5,263 nt of DNA, taken from positions 1-5,263 of the forward strand of contig JAFQBZ010000021.1 of assembly GCA_017399515.1 (NCBI GenBank). Direction: 5' to 3'. Origin of the DNA: Clostridia bacterium. GTDB lineage: Bacteria > Bacillota > Clostridia > Christensenellales > UBA1242. The notes beneath the pieces are model-generated. The model saw nothing but the letters and a program-made list of their open reading frames with translations, was not told the origin of the DNA and made no database searches. The position numbers and the translations under genes were made by a program. Shown piece after piece: positions 1-5,263 of the stretch (position 1 is its first letter; every line of letters starts with the position of its first letter).

Positions 1-297
1 AACATAAACAACAGTTTCAGGACCCATCAACGCAATGTCGGCAGAACCTGAGAGAAGTGCTGTCATGCTGGCGTCGCTTCCACCACCATTAGTAAGTTCA
101 ATGGTTATGCCTTCGTCTTCCATAAACCCAAGATTGATTGCAAGATATAATGGGGCATAAAACACGCTGTGAGTTACTTCATTGATGCGAATTTTTCCAT
201 TTGCAACATCATCATCTTTCTTTTTGCAGCCAATAAATGAAAAACAAGAAACAAAGCATAATGCAGCAGCACAAACAAAAGTTAATACTTTTTTCAT
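1..297 (-). CDS. ABC transporter substrate-binding lipoprotein, SsuA/ThiY/NMT1-like (N-terminal part, cut by window edge)
   Basis: Ninety-nine codons read leftward from the ATG at 297-295 and run off the window, so the C-terminal two thirds is missing. Residues 1-24 form a lipoprotein signal: KK after the start, a hydrophobic stretch rich in Ala, Phe and Cys, then FIGC with Cys24 as the likely lipidated residue, followed by the charged linker KKKDDD. The mature part reads EVTHSVFYAPLYLAINLGFMEDEGITIEL, then GGGSDASMTALLSGSADIALMGPE. This is the typical first lobe of the NMT1/THI5-like binding proteins (SsuA, ThiY, TauA), which deliver small organic ligands such as sulfonates, pyrimidine thiamine precursors or nitrate-like compounds to an ABC permease at the outer face of the membrane. 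The ligand cannot be named from this fragment. The start is fixed by a full-length Shine-Dalgarno site and by the signal peptide. The permease and ATPase genes are probably beyond the left edge. Confidence 0.88.
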   Translation of the reverse strand, partial: MKKVLTFVCAAALCFVSCFSFIGCKKKDDDVANGKIRINEVTHSVFYAPLYLAINLGFMEDEGITIELTNGGGSDASMTALLSGSADIALMGPETVVYV

Positions 298-301
298 TAT
301 T

Positions 302-309
302 CCTCCTTA
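302..309 (-). promoter_or_regulatory. Strong ribosome binding site of the lipoprotein gene
   Basis: On the minus strand the sequence is TAAGGAGG, an eight-base complement to the usual 16S rRNA 3' end. It ends four bases before the ATG at 297, which is a short spacing. It decides the start codon and implies efficient translation when the site is accessible. Confidence 0.8.
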
Positions 310-315
310 AAATTT

Positions 316-346
316 TTATAAGGAAAACCATTTTGGTTCCTTATAA
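316..346. promoter_or_regulatory. Perfect 10-bp inverted repeat in the leader/promoter of the lipoprotein gene
   Basis: TTATAAGGAA (316-325) is mirrored exactly by TTCCTTATAA (337-346) across an 11-base spacer, AACCATTTTGG, whose CC and GG can pair as well. The repeat lies 19 to 49 bases upstream of the lipoprotein ATG and just before its Shine-Dalgarno site. It could be an operator, since the left-reading strand contains TATAAG, a near-consensus -10 box, inside one arm. It could also be a hairpin in the 5' leader. No run of U follows the stem directly in either direction, so a simple terminator is unlikely. I recognise no known riboswitch or named operator here. Confidence 0.5.
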
Positions 347-400
347 CTCATTTTATGCCCAAAATAAACAGGTTGTGAGTTAATAATATGATAAAAACAT

Positions 401-429
401 TTTTATTTTTGCTTGAGTTTTGGTATAAT
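401..429 (+). promoter_or_regulatory. Extended -10 promoter for the rightward membrane-protein genes
   Basis: TGGTATAAT at 421-429 is a consensus extended -10 element (TGnTATAAT). The matching -35 position, 401-406, reads TTTTAT, which is poor, but extended -10 promoters tolerate this. The upstream DNA is A/T-only over many bases, as in UP elements. Transcription would start near 436, leaving a leader of about 16 bases before the ATG at 452. The direction agrees with the gene order to the right. Confidence 0.6.
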
Positions 430-441
430 TAGAGTGTTTAA

Positions 442-446
442 TGGAG
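442..446 (+). promoter_or_regulatory. Ribosome binding site that decides the start of the six-helix membrane protein
   Basis: TGGAG lies five bases before the ATG at 452. There is no comparable site before the in-frame TTG at 413, and the -10 box at 424-429 would sit inside a gene starting there. The site therefore supports ATG 452. Confidence 0.6.
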
Positions 447-451
447 TTTAT

Positions 452-1048
452 ATGTTTGACAAGAATTCGAAATTTCCAAGATTTATCATTTTAATGTTGC
501 TTCCAATAACAGCACTTATGTTTGTTGGAATGTTTTTTGATGTTAAATTTGTTGCAAGTGCTTATTTTATTGCGCTTTTGGTGTCGGTCGTGTTTTTAAT
601 GCTCGACAGGAAGTATGGCGAGAATGTTGCAAATTATAAACTTGCATTTTTCTTGTTTGATATCATAAACATAATTGCAACTGTTGCAGTTATTTATTAT
701 GAATTTGCAAAATATTCAAAACTGTTAAGTGGGCTTTTAATTGCTCTTATGGCAGTTTTGTTGTTCCTTATTCTTATTGATGTGATGTTGTTAAAAAATA
801 AAGACATATCAAAAAAATATAGCGTTTGGGTTTTGCTTTTGAATCTTTGCGTTATGATTTGCATTTTAACTTATTTCTGCAATGTTTCTGATTTGTTTTT
901 TGTTATTGATGCCTTGATTTTTGAAGTTGCAATAATTGTGATTAAGTCACTTATTATCTTCAAAAAACATCAAAAGGTTAAAGAAAAAGAAAATGAATTT
1001 GATTTAGTGTCTATAATTAGGGCTGAAGAAGAAGGAGATTTTGAATAA
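452..1048 (+). CDS. Six-helix integral membrane protein of unknown function with acidic cytoplasmic tail
   Basis: I do not recognise this 198-residue protein. Six hydrophobic segments are visible at about residues 11-29, 32-52, 62-82, 91-114, 124-143 and 148-170. Lys and Arg cluster in the N-terminus (KNSKFPR), after helix 2 (DRK), after helix 4 (KNKDISKK) and after helix 6 (KKHQKVK). By the positive-inside rule both ends are cytoplasmic. The last 20 residues form a soluble tail rich in Glu and Asp, ending RAEEEGDFE. No catalytic motif, transporter signature or nucleotide-binding motif is apparent. An in-frame TTG at 413 would add 13 residues, but it overlaps the -10 box and has no ribosome site, so ATG 452 is preferred. 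The stop overlaps the start of the next gene, which suggests coupled translation and a joint role. Likely the first gene of a transcript that continues into galE. Confidence 0.8.
   Translation: MFDKNSKFPRFIILMLLPITALMFVGMFFDVKFVASAYFIALLVSVVFLMLDRKYGENVANYKLAFFLFDIINIIATVAVIYYEFAKYSKLLSGLLIALMAVLLFLILIDVMLLKNKDISKKYSVWVLLLNLCVMICILTYFCNVSDLFFVIDALIFEVAIIVIKSLIIFKKHQKVKEKENEFDLVSIIRAEEEGDFE
1032..1037 (+). promoter_or_regulatory. Ribosome binding site inside the end of the upstream gene
   Basis: AAGGAG lies ten bases before the ATG at 1048 and within the last codons of the six-helix protein. It supports the overlapping start of the small membrane gene. It also means that the Glu-Gly codons near the end of the upstream protein partly serve as a ribosome site. 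Confidence 0.65.
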
Positions 1049-1278
1049 TGACTTTAAAACTTATAATGTTGTTTGCCATAACTGTGTGTGCTGCAATTGC
1101 ACTTTGTGCAGGATTTTTTGTTGATAGAAAAGAAAGAAAACAAGCAAAAAAACAAAATAAAAAAGAGAATAAAAAAATAGACTATAAAAACTTGCATCAA
1201 AATCGAACAGTTATTAAGATTCGTATGATTTGCTTTGTGATTATGCTTGTGTGTTTGTTTATTTGTATGTTTTTTTAG
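1048..1278 (+). CDS. Small two-helix membrane protein with lysine-rich loop, unknown function
   Basis: This 76-residue protein has a hydrophobic helix at about 3-25, a strongly basic hydrophilic middle at about 26-59 (DRKERKQAKKQNKKENKK and onward) and a second helix at about 60-76 that ends at the last residue. The positive-inside rule puts the basic loop in the cytoplasm with both ends outside. The first segment resembles an uncleaved signal anchor; it has no lipobox and no clear signal peptidase site. The start overlaps the preceding stop in an ATAATG arrangement with an AAGGAG site upstream, a common sign of genes whose products act together. I recognise no family. The hydrophobic pattern and well-placed ribosome site argue that it is a real gene, but its length leaves some doubt. 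Confidence 0.7.
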   Translation: MTLKLIMLFAITVCAAIALCAGFFVDRKERKQAKKQNKKENKKIDYKNLHQNRTVIKIRMICFVIMLVCLFICMFF

Positions 1279-1313
1279 AAAGTTAGAATATCATATAAAA
1301 AGGAGATGTTATC

Positions 1314-2327
1314 ATGAAAATTTTATTTACAGGTGGACTTGGATATATCGGTTCGCATACAGCAGTTGAGGTTTTAAATCAAGGTTTTGATGTGATTGTT
1401 GCAGATAACCTTAGCAATTCTAAAATTGGTGTTTTAGATAAAATTAAAAAAATTACAGGAAAAGATGTTAAATTTTATCAAATTGATGTTTGCGATAAAG
1501 ATGCTCTTGAAACAGTGTTTAAAGAAAATGCTGATATTTTTGCCGTCATCCACTTTGCAGGTTATAAGGCTGTGGGTGAGTCAGTGCGTGAGCCACTTAT
1601 GTATTATGAAAATAATATGATTTCAACTTTTAATGTGCTTCGTATGATGGAAAAATATAATTGTAAGAACATTATATTCAGTTCTTCTGCAACGGTTTAT
1701 CAACAATCTGAAATTATGCCACTTGAAGAAGACTTTCCACTTTCTGCAACAAACCCTTATGGCAGAACAAAACTTTTTAATGAATATGTTTTGAAAGATT
1801 ATCAAAATGTGCATAAAGACACAAATGTGATTATTCTTCGTTATTTTAACCCAATTGGTGCACATGATAGTGGGCTTCTTGGTGAAGACCCTAATGGAAT
1901 TCCAAACAATTTAATGCCTTATATTTGTAAGGTTGCAGTTGGTGAACTTGACCACCTTAACATTTTTGGAAACGATTATAAAACAAAAGATGGCACAGGT
2001 GTTCGTGATTACATTCATGTCGTCGACCTTGCTGATGGTCATGTGAAAGCGCTTCAAAAAGTGGTGCGTGAACCTGAAACAGGGCTTAAGATTTATAATC
2101 TTGGCACAGGAACAGGTTATAGTGTTTTAGATATCGTTAACACATTTAACGCAGTTAATGGTGATTTGGTTAAATATGAAATTGCTGCAAGAAGACCAGG
2201 CGATATTGATGAGTGTTATGCTTCATCAAAAAGAGCCGAAGAAGAAATTGGCTTCAAAGCAACAAAGACACTTGCTGATATGTGCAAGTCAAGTTATGAA
2301 TATCAAAAAAACAATAAGAAAAAATAA
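1314..2327 (+). CDS. galE: UDP-glucose 4-epimerase
   Basis: This 337-residue protein is full length for GalE and interconverts UDP-glucose and UDP-galactose in the cytoplasm with bound NAD. It belongs to the extended short-chain dehydrogenase family. The N-terminal Rossmann motif is GGLGYIGSH (7-15), followed by ADN (30-32) for the NAD ribose and HFAGYKAVGES (80-90). The catalytic set is Ser124 in SSSATVY, with Tyr149 and Lys153 in NPYGRTK, at the same numbering as E. coli. RYFNPIGAH (176-184) and RDYIHVVDLADGH (231-243) are typical of the family, as is RRPGDIDECYAS (293-304). By alignment Cys301 falls where E. coli has Tyr299 and human GALE has Cys307, which suggests it may also accept UDP-GlcNAc and UDP-GalNAc. 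The start has AAGGAG at 1300-1305, eight bases upstream. It lies 35 bases after the small membrane gene with no terminator or convincing promoter between, so it is probably co-transcribed. Confidence 0.97.
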   Translation: MKILFTGGLGYIGSHTAVEVLNQGFDVIVADNLSNSKIGVLDKIKKITGKDVKFYQIDVCDKDALETVFKENADIFAVIHFAGYKAVGESVREPLMYYENNMISTFNVLRMMEKYNCKNIIFSSSATVYQQSEIMPLEEDFPLSATNPYGRTKLFNEYVLKDYQNVHKDTNVIILRYFNPIGAHDSGLLGEDPNGIPNNLMPYICKVAVGELDHLNIFGNDYKTKDGTGVRDYIHVVDLADGHVKALQKVVREPETGLKIYNLGTGTGYSVLDIVNTFNAVNGDLVKYEIAARRPGDIDECYASSKRAEEEIGFKATKTLADMCKSSYEYQKNNKKK

Positions 2328-2335
2328 TTTAGATA

Positions 2336-2364
2336 TTGAAACTTCTTGCAAAAAGGGGTATTAT
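2336..2364 (+). promoter_or_regulatory. Sigma-A type promoter of valS
   Basis: TTGAAA (2336-2341) and TATTAT (2359-2364) are separated by exactly 17 bases, each one mismatch from consensus. Transcription would start near 2371, giving a leader of about 26 bases before the valS ATG. A second, weaker pairing, TTGCAA (2346-2351) with TTATAA (2370-2375) at 18 bases, overlaps it. The site sits in the gap after the galE stop, so valS can be expressed apart from galE. Confidence 0.6.
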
Positions 2365-2396
2365 ATCTGTTATAAACGGACGGGAGAAATAGACTT

Positions 2397-5006
2397 ATGA
2401 GTATTATGAAAGAGGAAGGTGCTTACACTCCTCAAAATTTCGAAGATGATATATATAAAAATTGGGAAGAGAAAGGTTATTTTAGAGCAAGAGTAAATAA
2501 GAATAAAAAACCATTTACAATTGTTATGCCTCCACCAAATGTTACCAGCAAAGCGCATGTTGGACACGCACTTGATATGACTCTTCAAGATATATTGATT
2601 AGATATAAGAGAATGAAGGGTTTTGAAGCACTTTGGCTTCCAGGAACTGACCACGCTGCACTTGCAACAGAACACAAGATTGTTGAAAAACTTCGCAACG
2701 AAGGCAAAACTAAAGAAATGATTGGCAGAGAAGAGTTTGATAAAGAAGCATGGGCTTGGTATGACAAATATGGCAATGCAATTATTGACCAATTCAAAAA
2801 GATGGGCTTTTCTGCTGATTGGGATAGATATCGTTTCACAATGGATGAAACTAGCACAAACGCAGTGCTCGAAGCATTCATTAATCTTTACAACAAAGGT
2901 TATATTTATAAAGGTTCAAGAGAAACCAACTGGTGCATTCACTGTAAGTCAGTAGTTTCAGATGATGAAGTTGTTTATAGTGATGAAGCAGGTTCAATGT
3001 GGCATATTAGATATAAATTCACTGATGGCACTGGAGAGATTATTCTTGCAACAACAAGACCAGAAACACTTTTTGGTGATACTGCTGTTGCGGTTAACCC
3101 TGATGATGATAGATATAAGGCTATTGTTGGCAAGAAGGTAATTGTTCCATTTGTTAACAGAGAGATTCCAATTATTGCCGATTCTTATGTTGAAAAAGAG
3201 TTTGGAACAGGTATGGTTAAAATCACTCCTGCACACGACCCTAATGACTATGAAGTTGGAAAGCGTCATAACCTTGAAATCATTGAATGTATTTCAAAAG
3301 AGGGTATTATGACTGACATAACAGGCGATAAATTCAAGGGTTTAGGCTTGTTAGAGGCGAGAGAAAAAGTTGTTGATGAACTTAAAAAACTTGGTCTTTT
3401 AGAAAAAATTGAGCCTTACACTCACTCTGTTGGTCACTGTGAAAGATGCCACACAGCAATCGAACCAATGATTACTGAGCAATGGTTTGTTAAAATGACA
3501 GAACTTGTTAAGCCTGCAATTAAATGCGTTGAAGATGGTTCACTTAAGATTCATCCAAAGAGATTTGAAAAGAACTATTTCCATTGGCTTCGCAATATTC
3601 GTGACTGGTGCATTTCAAGACAAATTTGGACAGGTCACAGAATTCCTATTTATTATTGCAAAGATTGCAGAAATGTTATGGCTTCAAAAACAAATGTTGC
3701 TAAATGTGACAAATGTGGAAGCACAAATGTTTATCAAGACCCAGATGTTTTAGACACATGGTTCTCATCAGCACTTTGGCCTGTGACAACTCTTGGCTGG
3801 CCAAATAAAAATGCTGACCTTGATTATTTCTATCCAACATCAGTGCTTGTTACCGGTTTTGATATTTTGACTCAATGGGTAACAAAAATGGTTTATATGG
3901 GCATTGAATGCAATAAAAATGTTCCATTTACCAACTGTTTGATTCACGGTCTTGTTCGTGATGAACAGGGCAGAAAGATGTCAAAAAGTCTTGGAAATGG
4001 TGTTGACCCACTTGAAGTTAAGAAAGATTATGGTGCTGACACATTGAGACTTGCACTTGTTAAAGATATGGCTATGGGTATTGATACCAGATTCAGCCAA
4101 AACAAGATTGATGACGCAAGAAGTTTCATTAATAAAGTTTGGAATGCTAGCAAGTTTATTTCTATGCACCAAGAAGGTATTGAACTTTTAAATGTTAAAG
4201 ACATTGAACTTGATGATGTTCAAAAATGGATTCTCTTTAAACTTGATGAAATTTCAGAGAATATCTATAAAAACATTGATAATTTCGATGTTGGTGTTGC
4301 ACTTTCAAATGCAGTTTCATTCACACTTGACACATTCTGTGACTGGGCAATCGAACTTTCTAAACCTGCAATTTTTGCTGGTGGTGAAACAAAACAAAAG
4401 ATGGTTTCAGTTTTAGCATTTGTGTTTGAACAAGTTTTGAAATTATTGCACCCATTCATTCCTTATGTTACAGAATATATTTATGAAAGACTTTCATTCG
4501 TAAACAAGGCTGAAAGCATTATGATTAGCGCTTATGCAGAAACTTCAGCATTTGCTAAATTTAAAAAGGAAGCAGCAAAAACTGAAGAACTTGTTGAACT
4601 TATCACTTCGCTTCGTAAGTTTAAGATTGACAATGGCAAAAAGTCTTCTGACAAAGTTAACTTTGCTTGCAAAGAAACAACTTTTGCAAAAGAACATAAA
4701 GCAGTTATTGAAAAACTTGCAAACATTGTTCTTGAATTTAGTGAAGAACCAAAAGGAAAGACTTTGGTGCTTTCAGTTGGTGAATTTGTTTTGATTGAAG
4801 ATGAAGTTGATGCTGGAACACAAAAGGCAATTTTGAACAAAGACATTGAAAAGGTTATGTTTGAAATTGAGAGAAGTAAGAAAATGCTCAACAACCCAAG
4901 TTTCGTTGCAAAAGCACCTGAATCTTTGGTTAACACAGAAAAGGCAAAACTTGCTAAAAATGAAGAATTACTTGCTTCACTTCAAGCAAAACTTGCTGAA
5001 ATTTAA
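2397..5006 (+). CDS. valS: Valyl-tRNA synthetase
   Basis: This 869-residue class I synthetase charges tRNA-Val with valine in the cytoplasm. Visible in order: PPPNVT (45-50) with the HIGH-type motif HVGH (54-57); GTDHA (83-87); the editing domain with TTRPETLFGDTAVAVNP (219-235) and GTGMVKITPAHDPNDYEVGKRH (270-291); cysteine pairs at 180/183, 348/351, 421/424 and 437/440, likely zinc-binding; WCISRQIWTGHRIP (404-417); DVLDTWFSSALWP (450-462); KMSKS (527-531); the anticodon-binding region with WNAS (582-585) and LHPFIPYVTE (684-693); and a C-terminal coiled-coil tRNA arm at about 805-869. Length and order match bacterial ValS, not IleS or LeuS. Several normally conserved positions differ: SKAH before the HIGH motif, Thr412 where Trp is usual, and Thr492-Gln493 where Phe-Phe is usual. 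GGGAG at 2382-2386 favours ATG 2397 over ATG 2406. No T-box leader fits in the short upstream gap. Confidence 0.97.
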   Translation: MSIMKEEGAYTPQNFEDDIYKNWEEKGYFRARVNKNKKPFTIVMPPPNVTSKAHVGHALDMTLQDILIRYKRMKGFEALWLPGTDHAALATEHKIVEKLRNEGKTKEMIGREEFDKEAWAWYDKYGNAIIDQFKKMGFSADWDRYRFTMDETSTNAVLEAFINLYNKGYIYKGSRETNWCIHCKSVVSDDEVVYSDEAGSMWHIRYKFTDGTGEIILATTRPETLFGDTAVAVNPDDDRYKAIVGKKVIVPFVNREIPIIADSYVEKEFGTGMVKITPAHDPNDYEVGKRHNLEIIECISKEGIMTDITGDKFKGLGLLEAREKVVDELKKLGLLEKIEPYTHSVGHCERCHTAIEPMITEQWFVKMTELVKPAIKCVEDGSLKIHPKRFEKNYFHWLRNIRDWCISRQIWTGHRIPIYYCKDCRNVMASKTNVAKCDKCGSTNVYQDPDVLDTWFSSALWPVTTLGWPNKNADLDYFYPTSVLVTGFDILTQWVTKMVYMGIECNKNVPFTNCLIHGLVRDEQGRKMSKSLGNGVDPLEVKKDYGADTLRLALVKDMAMGIDTRFSQNKIDDARSFINKVWNASKFISMHQEGIELLNVKDIELDDVQKWILFKLDEISENIYKNIDNFDVGVALSNAVSFTLDTFCDWAIELSKPAIFAGGETKQKMVSVLAFVFEQVLKLLHPFIPYVTEYIYERLSFVNKAESIMISAYAETSAFAKFKKEAAKTEELVELITSLRKFKIDNGKKSSDKVNFACKETTFAKEHKAVIEKLANIVLEFSEEPKGKTLVLSVGEFVLIEDEVDAGTQKAILNKDIEKVMFEIERSKKMLNNPSFVAKAPESLVNTEKAKLAKNEELLASLQAKLAEI

Positions 5007-5011
5007 TAATT

Positions 5012-5043
5012 AAAAAGACGCTTTGATTTAAGCGTCTTTTTTT
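5012..5043 (+). terminator. Rho-independent terminator after valS
   Basis: AAGACGCTT pairs with AAGCGTCTT around the six-base loop TGATTT (5024-5029), and the stem runs into seven T residues (5037-5043). It begins six bases after the valS stop. The A-run on the left side could extend the stem and give some function in the opposite direction. Confidence 0.9.
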
Positions 5044-5044
5044 G

Positions 5045-5079
5045 TGCAAATAAAAACTCACTAGAAACTAGTGAGTTTT
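5045..5079 (-). terminator. Terminator of guaA (hairpin, possibly bidirectional)
   Basis: AAAACTCACTAG (5053-5064) and CTAGTGAGTTTT (5068-5079) form a perfect 12-bp stem with a three-base loop. Read leftward it is followed by TATTT, giving a T-rich tail, and it lies nine bases after the guaA stop. Read rightward it is followed by a T-rich stretch too, so it may back up the valS terminator. Confidence 0.8.
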
Positions 5080-5087
5080 GTTTAATT

Positions 5088-5263
5088 TTATTCCCATTCA
5101 ATGGTTGAAGGTGGTTTTGATGTGATGTCATAAACAACACGGTTAATGTGTTTGCATTCATTAACGATTCTGTTTGAACATTTATCAAGAACTTCATAAG
5201 GAATCTTGTACCAATCTGCAGTCATTGCGTCAACGCTGCTAACGCCACGAAGGGCAACAGTGT
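5088..5263 (-). CDS. guaA: GMP synthase (glutamine-hydrolysing), C-terminal 57 residues
   Basis: The minus strand encodes the C-terminal end of GuaA, entering from the right edge and stopping at TAA (5090-5088). GuaA converts XMP to GMP with glutamine and ATP in the last step of guanine nucleotide synthesis. The fragment reads TVALRGVSSVDAMTADWYKI, then PYEVLDKCSNRIVNECK, then NRVVYDITSKPPSTIEWE. The motifs DAMTADW, SNRIVNE and NRVVYDITSKPPxTIEWE are hallmarks of the GuaA C-terminal dimerisation domain, which also contacts XMP. The glutaminase and ATP-pyrophosphatase domains lie outside the window. Small differences from common versions, such as Ser52 of the fragment where Ala is usual (PPATIEWE), are conservative. 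The gene converges on valS with two hairpins in between. Confidence 0.95.
   Translation of the reverse strand, partial: TVALRGVSSVDAMTADWYKIPYEVLDKCSNRIVNECKHINRVVYDITSKPPSTIEWE

Noticed and set aside
391..406. A/T-only palindrome ATAAAAA-CA-TTTTTAT upstream of the rightward promoter
   Set aside because: Made only of A/T runs in AT-rich intergenic DNA; more simply explained as an UP-element-like region than as a specific site.
1294..1299. TATAAA as a possible -10 box for galE
   Set aside because: No -35 partner, and transcription would begin at or after the galE ribosome site, leaving it untranslated.
1623..1865. Open frame on the minus strand inside galE
   Set aside because: It lies antisense within a well-supported gene, has no ribosome site or recognisable domain, and its composition follows the opposite strand's codons.
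2370..2881. Two minus-strand open frames across the start of valS
   Set aside because: They are antisense to conserved synthetase motifs (HVGH and GTDHA regions) and show no independent coding evidence.
4532..4936. Longer minus-strand and plus-strand alternative frames in the 3' part of valS
   Set aside because: Low-complexity Ser/Leu/Lys-rich translations produced by the codons of the ValS C-terminal coiled coil; no ribosome sites.
5003..5197. Minus-strand open frame of 64 codons at the right end
   Set aside because: It is out of frame with the clear guaA C-terminus on the same strand and runs through both terminators.
1..5263. CRISPR arrays, insertion sequences, tRNA or rRNA genes, phage or defence genes
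   Set aside because: No regularly spaced repeats, transposase motifs, tRNA cloverleaf or rRNA segments could be seen on either strand; the content is housekeeping, transport and small membrane genes.

Overview
The window is AT-rich bacterial DNA with strong Shine-Dalgarno sites, U-tailed hairpin terminators and a lipoprotein transporter component. The valyl-tRNA synthetase resembles the clostridial type. Together these suggest a low-GC Bacillota, probably an uncultured clostridial lineage; this is an inference from sequence style, not a taxonomic placement. The standard genetic code fits every gene.

Layout. At the left edge, on the minus strand, lies the first 99 codons of a substrate-binding lipoprotein of an ABC importer (SsuA/ThiY/NMT1-like). 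A divergent intergenic region (298-451) follows, with a perfect 10-bp inverted repeat close upstream of the lipoprotein gene and an extended -10 promoter facing right. The rightward genes are a six-helix membrane protein of unknown function (452-1048), a 76-residue two-helix membrane protein overlapping it by one base (1048-1278), galE (1314-2327) and valS (2397-5006). A terminator follows valS at 5012-5043. A second hairpin at 5053-5079 serves the convergent gene at the right edge, the last 57 codons of guaA (GMP synthase) on the minus strand. That guaA fragment has no start codon in the window but is clear from its C-terminal sequence.

How the genes work together. The two membrane genes and galE are closely spaced with no terminator between them, so they are probably one transcript. 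GalE supplies UDP-galactose, and perhaps UDP-GalNAc, for surface glycans, which gives a loose link to the cell envelope. valS has its own good sigma-A type promoter in the 69-base gap after galE, so it can be expressed independently, although read-through from galE is likely. valS and guaA are housekeeping genes.

I do not see a new defence, mobile or RNA system here. The parts that are not explained are the unknown membrane pair, the inverted repeats in the lipoprotein leader, and several non-consensus residues near the active-site motifs of ValS.
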